A stretch of 64,000 nt of DNA from Pagrus major (Eukaryota; Chordata; Actinopteri; Spariformes; Sparidae): NCBI RefSeq assembly GCF_040436345.1, contig NC_133223.1:17709113-17773112 (forward strand). Reading direction: 5' to 3'. Below, piece by piece: positions 1 to 13,390 of the stretch. The notes below the pieces were generated by a model that saw nothing but the letters and a program-made list of their open reading frames with translations, made no database searches and was not told the origin of the DNA. Both the position numbers and the translations under genes were made by a program. The first letter of the stretch is position 1; each line of letters begins with the position of its first letter.

Positions 1-1706
1 TACCTAACTGAAACCTGACATCCTGGTCAGTTCAGCACAATGTAGTATGTAGTATAATGTATCAGGTGCTGGAACAGACCACAGCTGACTGATGCATGGG
101 CCAGTGCATAATGCATTGTGTGGAGTTGGTGTAAAGGGAATTAACAGAGTATAGGTTAAATCATTTTTTAACCGACTGTGTCTTATTTTTGCAGTTTTAA
201 ATTAATATTTCATTCAGCAGGTTAAATGCTGAGATCTTGAATTGTGGCGATATTGCTACAACAGTCAGTCAGGACAGGAACATAAGCTGTCAGATGATCA
301 GATATACAGTAACACTGAGATAAAACCCAAAGTGGGAGTAAATTAAATGGCAGATTGTGTGAAAAAACTACACTGTCTAACTTATCAGGAAGTCAAATTC
401 TAAATGATGTCTACAACAGACAGATTGGATAAGAATTTTAATATTTAACACTTTTAGTTTATTTACTTGTCAGACAGTCTGATTGTGTTCTGGTGAGTAA
501 AATATTAACTTGATAGGTTTGATGGACAAAACTCCAAAAATAAGAGCCAAGATGTTTTTTGTGCATTTTCAAGAATAACATAACTAACAGGTATTACTGC
601 TTTTAAAGGGCTACTGTCTTTTAAAGGCTTTTTTGCAGACATTTTTCTTTCAGTCAATATTTGCACTTTCAGTTGTTTTATTTTTGTTGTATAAGCAATA
701 ATGCACAAAGGGTTGCCTTATAAACCACATTATAGGTGCAGGCAAAAAAATCCCACTCCTTTTCTGAATGTATTGTTCTTTCACTGGGACACTTGAGTGT
801 CTACAAAAGCAACTTGCCAAAGAAAAAAAAAAGGGAAGATGTGGTTAAATCTTAATCCATTTTTCAGAGTTTGTTTGCTGTCAGTTTAATGTTTGATTTC
901 AATACTTTCACAAGTTAATTAACTGGCTGGACCAGTATTGTACCTTCGATAACCTGCAGTTTAACATGACTTGGCATCAATAGTGAACAGTAGTTACACT
1001 GGGCTATGTTAGCTGTATCTCAATACACCATTTCAACAAACAACCTGCCAGTTAATATAGACATTTTGCATGTGTCTCTGGCCATGTTTACATTGTTTTA
1101 TTATTTATTTTTTAAAAGGGACAACAAAAAAAGCAAACTGCCATTTGAAAATTTCAAAAAGCCATAATAATTAAAAATGTATATGAGTCTCAGAACTCAG
1201 GGAGCAGTGATGTAATGTGCTTATTTGAAAGTGTTCAACTCGACTTTGAAAACATTTTATCCTCCTCCACAAAAACTCCACTGAACTTTAAGCTGCTAAA
1301 ATGCGAGCTGCTGTAATTCATTTTTTGTCTCTCAGGTATATAGAGAACTAACTCAGCTAAATTAATCATTTTTGTGGCTTTTAAAGTGCAAAAGTTTGTG
1401 TATATTATTTAAATCAATCACAATGAGAAATGGTGTGTTAAAAACAATCTTTTTATTCTGACAAAGGCTGCATATTTATAGTATGAATTTGTTTTGAAAT
1501 AAATCTTATTTTCAAACCCTCAAGTCACATATCTCACAATGAATTTGTTCTGTGTTCAATGATGATGGTCAATGATTCAATACATCAACACTCCATTCAT
1601 TAGTATCCTGGGCTGCTAAATTCAATTTACTCATACTTGACTAAAAGGTAAACTGCAGAGACATGTAGTGCTCCTGTCACTCTTGAGGACTGTTTTGTGC
1701 TTCCTC
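1..1706. other. AT-rich flank downstream of SCRN3, no gene seen
   Basis: This stretch lies past the SCRN3 stop codon, which is on the minus strand. It is AT-rich, with many short runs of A and T, and no reading frame in it looks like a conserved exon. The part nearest the gene must hold the SCRN3 3' untranslated region. Several minus-strand AATAAA or near matches occur between about 1100 and 1510. Confidence 0.6.
1452..1457 (-). terminator. candidate SCRN3 poly(A) signal
   Basis: TTTATT on the plus strand reads AATAAA on the gene strand, 250 bases after the SCRN3 stop. Other AATAAA-like words occur further along, so this is only the nearest reasonable candidate. Confidence 0.3.
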
Positions 1707-3648
<1,942 letters not shown>

Positions 3649-3861
3649 TTTCAACCTCAGATTTACAGAAAGAAAGACTTGATTAGGCAGGTGGCATAAC
3701 TCGTATTTACTCAACAGATTTAAAGAGCATAGTTATCTTAGCATGAGTAATCAATGCACAAAGTTCAGATTCAGAGCAGCTGACTACATGTTTACATTAA
3801 GTGTGCTGTTTAAAGCTAAATGTGCTGCGACCTATTCATCTTCACAACAGGATAGCCTTAC

Positions 3862-4000
3862 CTGTGGCTTCCAGTCGTATCGAGCACAGTCTGTCTAAGT
3901 TTCTAGTTTCATTTCTGTCTCCAGCTCTGTGGATCACAGTGACAGTTCACGTCCTGTGACGCTGAGCAGGGCAGTCACGTGACCGAGCGGAAGTCAGTTT
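3862..4000 (-). promoter_or_regulatory. probable SCRN3 non-coding first exon and promoter region
   Basis: A strong minus-strand splice donor, CAG|GTAAG, sits with its exon end at 3862. The acceptor ahead of the first coding exon is at 3657-3656. The sequence just upstream (about 3863-4000) is richer in GC than its surroundings, as expected of a housekeeping start region, and has no clear TATA box. The transcription start cannot be placed by eye. Confidence 0.45.
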
Positions 4001-5014
4001 CATATTCGTAGTTAAACCAGAGGAACATATAATGTGGATTTTCACACATTCACATTTTTACATTATTTATTTGTTTAATCAGCACTCCTCAATCTAGATT
4101 ATTGCAATAGGTAAAGCTGATAGTACTTTATTTTATTGTATTTTATCTCATGCATTTTTATTTTTAATATTAAAGTTGTTTTTCCCCCCCAGAATTTAAT
4201 CATGAAATAGGAAACAATCAATGAAGTATTTCTGATTCTGATTCTGAATTTCAGAGAAATGATTACTGTCTAAGTTCATCTTAATTTAATCTGCCTTTTC
4301 CCCATTATGGATATAGATTAAGTATTTCTGTGAAGGAAACGTCAATTTATACCCCTGTAACTATAAAAAACAATCAAATGATTTAGCTTTTTGCTTATAT
4401 ATCCCATAATTTAACAACACAGATGTGGGGTATGGAAGCCCATTTCTGCCAAAGTTAAAGGGAAACAAATGATGAAAACTTAGTCCATAGTAAGTCATAT
4501 TTATTAGATAAAAAAATCAGAAATAATTAGAATATAAAAGACGAAATTATGAGATAAAAAGTCATAATCATGAGATAAAAAGTCATAATATTATGAGTTA
4601 TATTGTCAAAAATATGAGATTAATAAACATAACAATATTGACTTTTAATCTACTTTTGTATGCCATAATTTCAATGTTTTTTTCTCCCGTTGTGTCGACT
4701 TTTTAGACATAACTACAAAAATGACTTACGATGGGAATATAATTTTTCATCAAGCTCTATTTACATTTTTTCTTTTTTCTTTAATGATTTTGACACAGTG
4801 CAGCAGCTCCCTCTTAACACCAACATAGAACCGACTTCATGCAGACGGGTTTGTTTAGTCCAGAAGGTGGCGGTATTTCTCCTGCGCGCTGTTCCCCGAC
4901 AACAACAAACGAAGAAGAATTTGTTTACATGCGAGGAGGAAGCTACGCTAGCGACCCTGTTAGCATAATTTAACGCTACGGTGCCAACTCAGTTGGCGTT
5001 ATAGGCTTACAGCC
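4001..5014. other. head-to-head intergenic region between SCRN3 and CIR1
   Basis: About 1 kb separates the two divergent genes. Most of it is AT-rich with short A and T runs and a small tandem repeat at 4550-4591. The last 150 bases before the CIR1 ATG are less AT-rich and contain CG dinucleotides, which fits a CIR1 5' untranslated region. No other coding exon was seen. Confidence 0.6.
4550..4591. repeat. two-unit tandem repeat, period 21 bp
   Basis: Two units starting TGAGATAAAAAGTCATAA lie side by side at 4550-4570 and 4571-4591. Further decayed ATGAGATAAAA-like words lie on both sides (4495-4625). Similar simple motifs are scattered in fish genomes. Confidence 0.7.
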
Positions 5015-8000
5015 ATGGGGAAGTCGTTTGCGAATTTCATGTGTAAGAAGGATTTTCATCCTGCGTCGAAGTCAAACATCAAAAAGGTGAGCGCTAGCTA
5101 CAGTTTGAGACTAGAGGACATCAGACTAGCCGCTAGTTAGCCTTAGCAAGAGCTACCGCGATATACTTTGATAGTTAGCTACTTTAGACCCCAGAGTATA
5201 CGGCCTAATGTATATGAATCATGATTGTTGACAGCACATCTAAACTACATTGGTTGTTTGAACCGTTAAGTTGTCTATTAATATATGTAGTTCGGTTTTG
5301 AACAAAGCTATTGCTACAGATAATCCTAGCTAATCCAAAGGTAACCTGCAGTGTTAACTAGCTTTTATTAGCACACTTCTGTGTAATTGGCTTTAGATGT
5401 ATAGTGAATCTAAATATTCTGAGCAAGACTTCATAGTTTTTCGATCGGGATTTGTTTGATTGAAATCTCTACATGTCAAAGCAAAAGTTGACCAACCATG
5501 GCCCTGCGCTAAGCGTGAGGAACGACACCCCATAATTAAGTTTTTATGGGGGAAGAATAATCAACGAGACTCATAAAAGTGCTCGGCGTTTTCATATTTT
5601 TTATACTATGTTAACTTTTAATACATTTTTTAATAATACATTTTATTTGTACAGCGCTTTTAAAAACTCTCAAAGACACTTTACAAGAATAGAATACATA
5701 CAAGAATACAAGAATACATATAATAATAATACATAACAGAACTTTTGCCTGCTGTTCATATTTGCCTATTGATTTAATGTGGATTATGGGATGTAATGTG
5801 GGTGTCAGTGTTGTTTGTAGATGCTGCACTGTTGAATGTCCTCCTGAGTGTGTTTAAATGTGCACCAAGCGACTAGCTCCTAGTACAACATAGTAGCTGT
5901 CAATATTACTGTACATTATCTGTATACAACTCACGAATTCATTTTAAAAGATAAAATAAATTTTTTCATGTTTGGATCATTATTTTGTTCTATTGCTGCA
6001 ACTGATTATGACTATTAACTACTAATTACTATTCTATAATTACCAGGTATTTGTCAAAATGCCCATCACAATGTCCAAGAACCCAAGCTGATGTCCTCAG
6101 ATCCACTTCACTATCACATTATTGTTACTAACTAAAGTTCAAGACTTGACGAAAGTCAAAGAAAAGCAGCAAATCTTCACATTGGGAAGCTGAAACTATT
6201 TATGGTTTGGGGTTTTTGAAAAATCATGACCATGATGGTGCTGAAATAGATGTCAGTGATTGCATGTAGGGCTGCACAGGTATTGATCAGACTTGTATCA
6301 AGCTAACACGTAATATATGGGTCCGTCTGTCAGGATAGTAGGGAAATGCAAAGTCAAGCAGAATTTGTGCTGTAATCACCTTTTCTCTTCATCTCACAGG
6401 TATGGATAGCAGAACAGAAACTGACTTTCGAGAAGACCAAGCAAGAGGAGCTCATGCAGGCTTATCTGAAAGAGCAGGACACCTACAACAACAGGTTAGA
6501 TAAATACTGCAGAACACTGCTACACAATGAAACCATGCGTCCCCTACAAAACTGCTTTCTGAATAACAGATTTGATTTGTAGTGTTTTTAGTGTAATAAT
6601 TAATCACACATGGATAGAATAATTCTTACGTTTTTATTAGAGACTAATTGACATTTTCTGAAGAGCTCTTCCCACTTGATAGTTTAACGTATTGTTTTCT
6701 TACTCCTAGGTTGTTGATGGGGGATGATCGTGTTAAAAATGGCCTCAATTTCATGTACGAGGCTCCACCTGGAGCATCCAAAGGTAAATTACTACAGTTA
6801 TCCGATCTGATTGTGATCCCTGCTGACATTATGTTTATTACCAATCTCAAACACCAGGTTTTTGGCAAATAGCGGTTTAATATGTGTTTATTTGTTTCTT
6901 TTTTCCTCGTAATTATCTTCTGCACTCAAGAGGAGAAGAAAGAGGTATGGTAGAGAAAAAAAACAAACCTTTATAATTCCACACTAAGTTTGCATTGAGA
7001 ACAAGAAAGGTTTACACACTAGAAGTCATATAGAAAATGTTTGTTTTTCAGGAGGGGGAAGACGAGTACAAATTTGAGTGGCAGAAGGTGGCTCCTCGAG
7101 AGAAGTAGTTGATTTTATTCACAATGAAATTTTCCAAGCATACTGTCCAGTGCTCTTCCATAATTTTCATTCTTTTTATCCTCAATTTTTTCATGTAGGT
7201 ATGCAAAGGATGACATGAATATCAGAGATCAGCCATTTGGAATCCAGGTGTGTGACTATTTTTATTAACAAAGTGTATATTGCACCAGTGATACTCAACT
7301 ATTTAGTTTTTCTCATATTTTTGCTTTTCTCTTGTGAAATACTGACTACTTTCATCTGTCTGGGTCCCTGGAATTCTTGAAATAAAACGTAAAAGGAAAA
7401 GTCATGCTTTGGTTGCATGTTTAATCTCAAACCATAACCTGTGACTTGGGGTTACATGTAGACAGTGACGTGGTACTAAAAAATACACTTAAAATAAATC
7501 ATATATTACAAGTTCTCAAAAATAAAACTAGAATCAAACGCTTTAATGGAATATATTTTTCCTTCGTAATTAGGTGATGCAATTATTTAACGATACAGAG
7601 AGTGTTGTTTTGTTTAAATCATTATGCTCCCATGATTCAGAGTAATGTCTGCTGTTAACTTTCCAGGTGCGCAACGTGAGATGCATCAAATGTCACAAAT
7701 GGGGCCACGTGAACACAGACAGAGAGTGTCCTCTGTACGGACTGTCGGGTATCAATGCCAGCTCGGTGGACCCGGAGGAGGCAGCAGGTACCATCAGTTT
7801 AAACATGTTCCCCTGCAGTTTTCTGTGTGGCAGTTTTATCAAAGTGATTACATGTCATTGTAATACATGTGAACAGACCACAACTATTTTATATTTATAT
7901 GATATTTTGATGTCATTGAATTACACATGGATAATTAATGAATGAATGTAAGCATCAGTAGATAAGCACATGTCAACTTTATCATACAAATATTTGAATC

Positions 8001-10740
8001 ACTCACAATTACAGCAGCAACAATTAATTAATTATTAGCTTAGTTGTCAACTATTAAAGTAATCAGCAACTATTCTGATAATCAATTAATCAGTTTTAGA
8101 TTTCTTTGAGGGGGAAAAAAAGTTGAAACTGTCTGATTCCAGCTTCGTAAATGTGAATATTTTCTGGATTCTTTGCTCCTCTGTGACAGCAAACTGAATA
8201 TCTATGAGTTGTGAACAGAACAAGATATTTGAAGAAGTCATCTTGGGTCTCTGGGAAACCCAAACAAAAAACTATTTGTTTAATCAAGAAATTATGAACA
8301 GATCAATGAAATGAAAATAATTATTAGTTGGAGTATTAAAACTTTAATGAATATATAGCTGAATATTTATATGTAGACATTTTACCTGCTGACATTGGTT
8401 CTCCCCCCCAAAATATATATATATATTCAATATGAGTTGTTGTAAAGGAAGAACTGAAAAATAACTATATAAAAGAAGAAACAGGCAACCAGAGTATCTG
8501 TGCTACTTGATTTTTGTGACCAGTGAGTTAGCTCCAGTCTGACACACTCTTCGCAGCAGCTACACCTACTGTATCTTTCCTCCCGGTTTCAGCTGGAGCT
8601 CCCGGGCTTGAGCTGATTCTGAGTTCTGCAATCAGCGAGTAGAGTTGTAAAGTAATAATGTTTACCCTGGGAGAGTCCAGTCAGTGCATGGTGGTGTTGA
8701 TGGTGGAGTGCTGTAATGGTCCCCCTCCTGCGCCGACAGAAAAAATGTAATTATTGTGTATTCTGATTCCCCTAACTGCTGCTTTGGCAGAGAATGATAT
8801 TGTATGATTTGCTCAGCCGGAAGTGGAGTGAGTTGATTTGATGTCCCATTCTGTTAACAAAGCCGCCCCCTGAAATTCCCACTGTGGAGATAGTGGTTGG
8901 CAATGGTTTGACATCAATGGGACTCTGAGGCTGTGATTTGTGCTAACAGGTCCGTCGATGCACCCCTCGGAGTTAATGGCGGAGATGCGAAACAGTGGGT
9001 TTGCCTTGAAAAAATGTGTCCTTGGTAGGAATTCTACGGTTTGTGATCCATCGCAGGTAATTGTCTGTCTCGCACTCCCATCTTTGCACAAATAGGACGA
9101 TGTATACGAACACAAACACCTTCAGAGAGAAAAGACTAGCTATGTCTGTAGAATATATAAATACTGCAAATGGGCAACTTGAGTGAACAGATTTTTATTT
9201 TATTTTTTAAAGGTGCTTTAGTGATGTACTTGCATATAGATTTGCTCAAATTTGCCTTCAAGAGTCGTATTTATCTTTATATTTTATTGCTGATTCAATG
9301 AGCTGTGCACTTTTACAGGACTATGTTGCCAGCGATGAAGAGGACGATCCCGAGGTGGAATTTCTGAAGTCCTTAACGACCAAGCAAAAACAGAAGCTCC
9401 TCAGGTAAACAGTGTAGATCGATTTACAAATTCTTCAAGATCTTCATAAACTGATTTTTTTTTATGCCTAAACAAACTAAATAAACAAACTCTCTTTGTT
9501 TTCATGACTGAATAAACAAACTGACCTTGAAGGACAACACAATTTCATACTTGTCTACTTTGTTTATATTTGGCGGACCCTGCCACATTTCTATCCTTAT
9601 TTTCCTCTGAGAACAGCTTGTGTTTTCAGTTATGGGGAAAAAAAATATTTCTGAGTTTGTGTTGTTACTTCAATAATATTGTAAATATTTAAATTCTTTC
9701 TCAAAAACTACATAGTGCCCCTTTAAATAAATAAAAGCTTCAATGAGTAGATTTGGTTGTTGCACCCAAATTAAATAATGTTTTTTTAACATTGTTTGAA
9801 TATTTTTTAGCCTCATATCGATAAAGAAATCAGAGCGGACATCTCAAATGATCTGATGAATTATTGATGTTTTCTTATTAATTCATTTTGAATCAGCTGA
9901 TTTTTTTTATTAGCTTGTTACCTTAAACATGCTTAAGTACTTTCCTTAAACTCTGCTGTGATTCATAAATGTTATTATGCTAATGTCGTGTTGGACGATG
10001 TTAATTAAATGTTTGTGTTGTGCAGAAAACTCGACCGCCTGGAAAAACAGAAGGCAAAGAAGAAGAAGAGCAAAAAACAAAAGAAGAAAAGCAAAAGAAA
10101 GCACAAGAAAAAGCACGAGAGTAGTGACAGCTCGAGTGACTCCTCCAGCAGCAGCAGCAGCAGCAGCAGTAGCAGTGATAGTGGTTCTGATTCAGACAGC
10201 CATGGCAAGTTCAAGAGCCAAAAGAGAAGGAAGAACAAGAAAAAAGATCCCTGTCGGGATAACAGCTCTAAGAGCGAGCGGCGAGTCAAGAGTCAAAAGG
10301 CCTCCTCTCATAGAAGCAGGTCACGGAGCCCTCACACCAGACACAAGCGGCCTGAAGAGGAGTCCGGAGATTACAAGCAAACAAGGACAGAGAGGGGAAG
10401 GAGCAGGAGTCGACATCGCAGCCCGGAGAACAAGAACGAGCCGGAGGGAGGTCAAGAGAGAAGGAGACGCAACAGCAGGGACAGGCAGAGACCTAGCAGC
10501 TCCAAGTCTGCCGTGGACAGAAGTAGGAGCCGCGAGAGAGGCAGGGAGGACAGAGGTAAAGACAGGCGTCACAGCAGAGATGGGGAGAGGAACAGAAGCA
10601 GCACAGATGGAAAGAGAGGCAGAACAGCAGATGGGAGGAGCAGAAGCAGGGAAAGGAGGAAGGAAAGAGAGGGCAGGGGACGGAGCAGGAGCAGAGAGAG
10701 AGGAGAGAGGAGTCAAGACGGAGCAAAAAGAAGACACTGA
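5015..10740 (+). CDS. cir1: CIR1, corepressor interacting with RBPJ, complete in 10 exons
   Basis: CIR1 links the Notch effector RBPJ (CBF1) to histone deacetylase complexes and also associates with splicing factors in the nucleus. Coding exons: 5015-5086, 6400-6494, 6710-6783, 6931-6944, 7052-7104, 7199-7247, 7667-7787, 8950-9056, 9319-9404, 10026-10740. The total is 1386 nt, 461 aa, against about 450 in mammals. All junctions are GT-AG and in frame. The Cir_N domain opens with [21 protein letters not shown] zinc-knuckle-like CX2CX4HX6C lies at residues 125-140 ([16 protein letters not shown]). [16 protein letters not shown] follows in exon 9. The last exon encodes a lysine-rich stretch (about 225-256), a polyserine run (263-274) and a long RS/RE-rich tail to residue 461, typical of SR-like proteins. 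The ATG is in the family-conserved position. Exon 4 is a 14-nt microexon. Confidence 0.96.
5087..6399 (+). other. CIR1 intron 1
   Basis: AT-rich intron of 1313 bp with clear GTGAGC donor and CACAG acceptor. It holds a short piece of a dispersed repeat near 5640-5705. No other exon was seen. Confidence 0.8.
5632..5705. repeat. fragment of a fish dispersed repeat
   Basis: TTTTATTTGTACAGCGCTTT followed by a stretch about cumulative ACACTTTACAA words resembles the start of a dispersed repeat family common in ray-finned fish. It is only a short remnant, recognised from memory of the family, so the call is tentative. Confidence 0.35.
7788..8949 (+). other. CIR1 intron 7
   Basis: Intron of 1162 bp between the zinc-knuckle exon and the exon encoding GPSMHPSEL. 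Roughly 8010-8335 is a dispersed repeat. The remainder has no recognisable element. Confidence 0.75.
8010..8335. repeat. dispersed repeat in CIR1 intron 7
   Basis: The block opens with AATTAATTAATTATTAGCTT and closes with GAAAATAATTATTAGTTGGA, with a central part reading CTGTGACAGCAAACTGAATA. I recognise this as a widespread fish interspersed repeat that ends in runs of TAAT words. The class is not certain. Confidence 0.5.
9433..9726 (+). mobile_element. TTAA-flanked MITE family, copy A (5' end lost)
   Basis: Shares with copies B-E the internal words TTTGTTTATATTTGGCGGAC, CTGCCAC and TCCTCTGAGAACAGCTTGT, and the terminal ACTACATAGTGCCCCTTTAA. The left inverted terminus is missing or too decayed to see. 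It lies in CIR1 intron 9, so the family is not confined to OLA1. Confidence 0.75.
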
Positions 10741-13390
10741 CAGAAAATATTGACAAAACATGTGAAATGTTTCAAATGTTTTCTGTCATGTATTCTCTGT
10801 AGTCACAATATGTAAAACTGCATATGTTGTGCGCTGATCTCTTTTTCCTCCAGTAGAGGGAAGCAGTGCCCAGAAAATGTGTGGCTGCAGCTCACTGCTC
10901 TCCTGTGTTGTCCTGTGCGACTGTATGAAAGGCTCTAAATTAATTGATTACCATTAGAAGCAATTTGCAGCTGTGATCCGTTGATGGGAAAATGTTGGAC
11001 TCGTTTTAATGGTCACTTGGCCACAAGAAAGACGATTTCTGTTGCTGCAGGTTTTTTTTTTTTTTTTTTTTTCAATCTTTCATTATTGTGTTTTTTTTGA
11101 AAATGACATTGTTTGCTGTAAAGCTTGTTGATTCCTGAGAAAAATCAGGACTTTTATTTTCTGATTAAATTTTTAACCACCTCAATTTATTGTGTTTTTA
11201 TTGCAGAAATGAAACAAATGACAGACAGCGTCAGAAATCAGATGGAAATTGAGATGTTGTATTTGTCTGTTGAGTGATTACCGTCAATTGGCTTTAAGCT
11301 CTGGCCACTTTTGCATAAGCTAATCTATTTTTTAAATGATATTTATACAATTCTCAGGTCATAAATTTTCCCTTAATGATTAGACATAATGTGCATGTTT
11401 CCTCGAAGCTGTGAAATACGACCTGCTGGGTTTTTACGGGCGTCAAATTCACACAAAACAAATATGATTCCTGTCCAAATATGCGGCGAGTAAACGCAGC
11501 CAATACTAGAATCCAAACAAAAGCAACCAGTGGCGCCAACAGGATGAAATAAAAAGATATATTTAATTTTTTTAGTAATGCAAGTATTTATATTTTAAAC
11601 GGGAAGAATATGTATAATTTCAATTATCATATTTTAAACCATCAGACTAAATTGGACATTTCTTTCTTCTTTTTAATTATTTTTTTTTACCTGAAATCAC
11701 ATATTTCTGTAAACTCGAAAAACATTTTTGCCCTAAATTAAAAAAAATGTCAATTCATTTTTTTTATTTTTTTTTTCTAATCTAAAAACACATTTCCTTC
11801 TCTCTCCTCTACAAGCATAAATTTCCACATTTCTGCTGTCAAGTGTTGCTTCTGGTTTTATATTTAGATGAAAAGTCAAATTGGCGATCTAATTTGCTAG
11901 TTTTCACTCTCTGGCCGTTTCCTCGAAGCCGCTGTTGCACAAAAGGAAATGAAAATAATTTCCCTCTATTGCCTTCTGGTCAATTTAACATCCTCTTCAA
12001 ATAAAAAAAAAAAAGGAGAGGGGTGTCTAGATGAGATGCTTTTCCCTGACGTATTCCCAGTCCCGGACTCACGCTGTAATTATTCCCCGGCTCTCTCTTT
12101 TGAGAGTCGGACGCTGCACTGGGTACGCACAAAGAAGTCAGAGAGCATCCTTGAACCCTTTCAATGCGAGGCCCACTGATATTCAAATAACATGCAGACA
12201 CCGTTTGACTGCGCCGAGCAGAGAGCATTTCAAATTCGGCATTTGCATGTGACTCTTTGCCCCTTTCTTTCTCTAAAGTTTAAAAAACTGTTCCCATAAC
12301 ATCTATGTGGTTTTCTGGCCAAAAAAAAAAAGAAGAAGAGGAGGAGGAAGAGAAAAGAAGAAGCCACATCCTTATTCTCGCTCCATCGATTGGTATGCAA
12401 ATGAAAGCAGTTAATTTGGACAATTAGAATAAATATCCAGGGACCTTTGTCGTCAAACCCCCTCGGAAAGCCCCCCGATAAAGTGAAACTGAACAAAAGA
12501 TGTCTCGGAGATTAATTAGATATTTGATAAGACACGAATCCCTAATCGCAAATACAAGACACATGGGGCTGCGATGTGCTCCAAGTCATAATTAATAGCA
12601 TTTAACAAGATTTTCATTTGGGCATGAAATGTTTTTTTCCGGGGCATTAAACATTGATTTATTCCGTGGAGGAAATAGTCAAGGTGTTGTAGGTGATTTT
12701 TTTAAAGAAGAAATAGCCACGCTTTTTAAAATAAAAATCTAAAATCAAATAAAACAATTTTCAAATTAAAATTTAACACAATTGTTTTTCTTTTATAAAA
12801 AACGAGAAAATATAAACTCCTCATCACACAGTCACAGCCTTTTTTTCATGATGTTTTAATTACGATAAAATGAAAGTCTTATACGTGTGACTTTATACAG
12901 GTAAACATTTATATATAGATATTTTTTTTTTTAGCAAAGAAATAAAATGGTTAACCAAAGAGTTGAAAAAAGCTGTGTACATACATATCCACAAAGTGCG
13001 TCGAAAGTAAACTCCCTGATTTCCAGGATACCAACACGAATAAAACAATCATAGCCTAACATTTACATGAAAATAACACATAGTTTAGTCGTCAATATAC
13101 AAGATGTGACTCACATTGTCCAACCAAAGTTCAACAGGTTTTTCGCGCACCTTTTTATAGCAAACATTTCATTTTCAAGTCGCCCCTAAAAATCCCCCGA
13201 AGGCCCACAGTAACCCAGTCTGCTCGCTTTAGATGGATTTACGCATGAGATACTCGCTACGCCTGCATGTGGAGAATATATTTTTTAGTTGTTAGACTTT
13301 GCAATCGCTTCTTGAAATATTTTCTCCTTTTTATTGTCTGTCAGATAAGACCCGTTTTCATTGCTGTGCAGTTTTGATTCTGGTGTGATT
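10741..13390. other. tail-to-tail region between CIR1 and SP9
   Basis: Holds the 3' untranslated regions of both convergent genes. It includes a 21-base T run at 11052-11072 and long A/T-rich stretches at 11540-11820 and 12700-13150. A more complex, possibly conserved block lies at 12360-12700. ATTAAA at 11164-11169 is a candidate CIR1 poly(A) signal. No further coding exon was found on either strand. Confidence 0.65.
12360..12700. promoter_or_regulatory. candidate conserved non-coding element 3' of SP9
   Basis: This non-repetitive block contains an octamer ATGCAAAT at 12395-12402 and clustered homeodomain-type words (GTTAATTT, CAATTAG, ATTAATTA at 12511-12518, CATAATTAAT near 12588). That density and the lack of repeats are typical of developmental enhancers. 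Conservation cannot be measured from one sequence, so this is inference. Confidence 0.35.

Noticed and set aside
9977..10761. Long open frames in alternate and opposite frames over the last CIR1 exon
   Set aside because: They are shadows of the RS- and Lys/Ser-rich CIR1 coding sequence. Low-complexity Arg/Ser codons keep other frames open, and none resembles a protein family.
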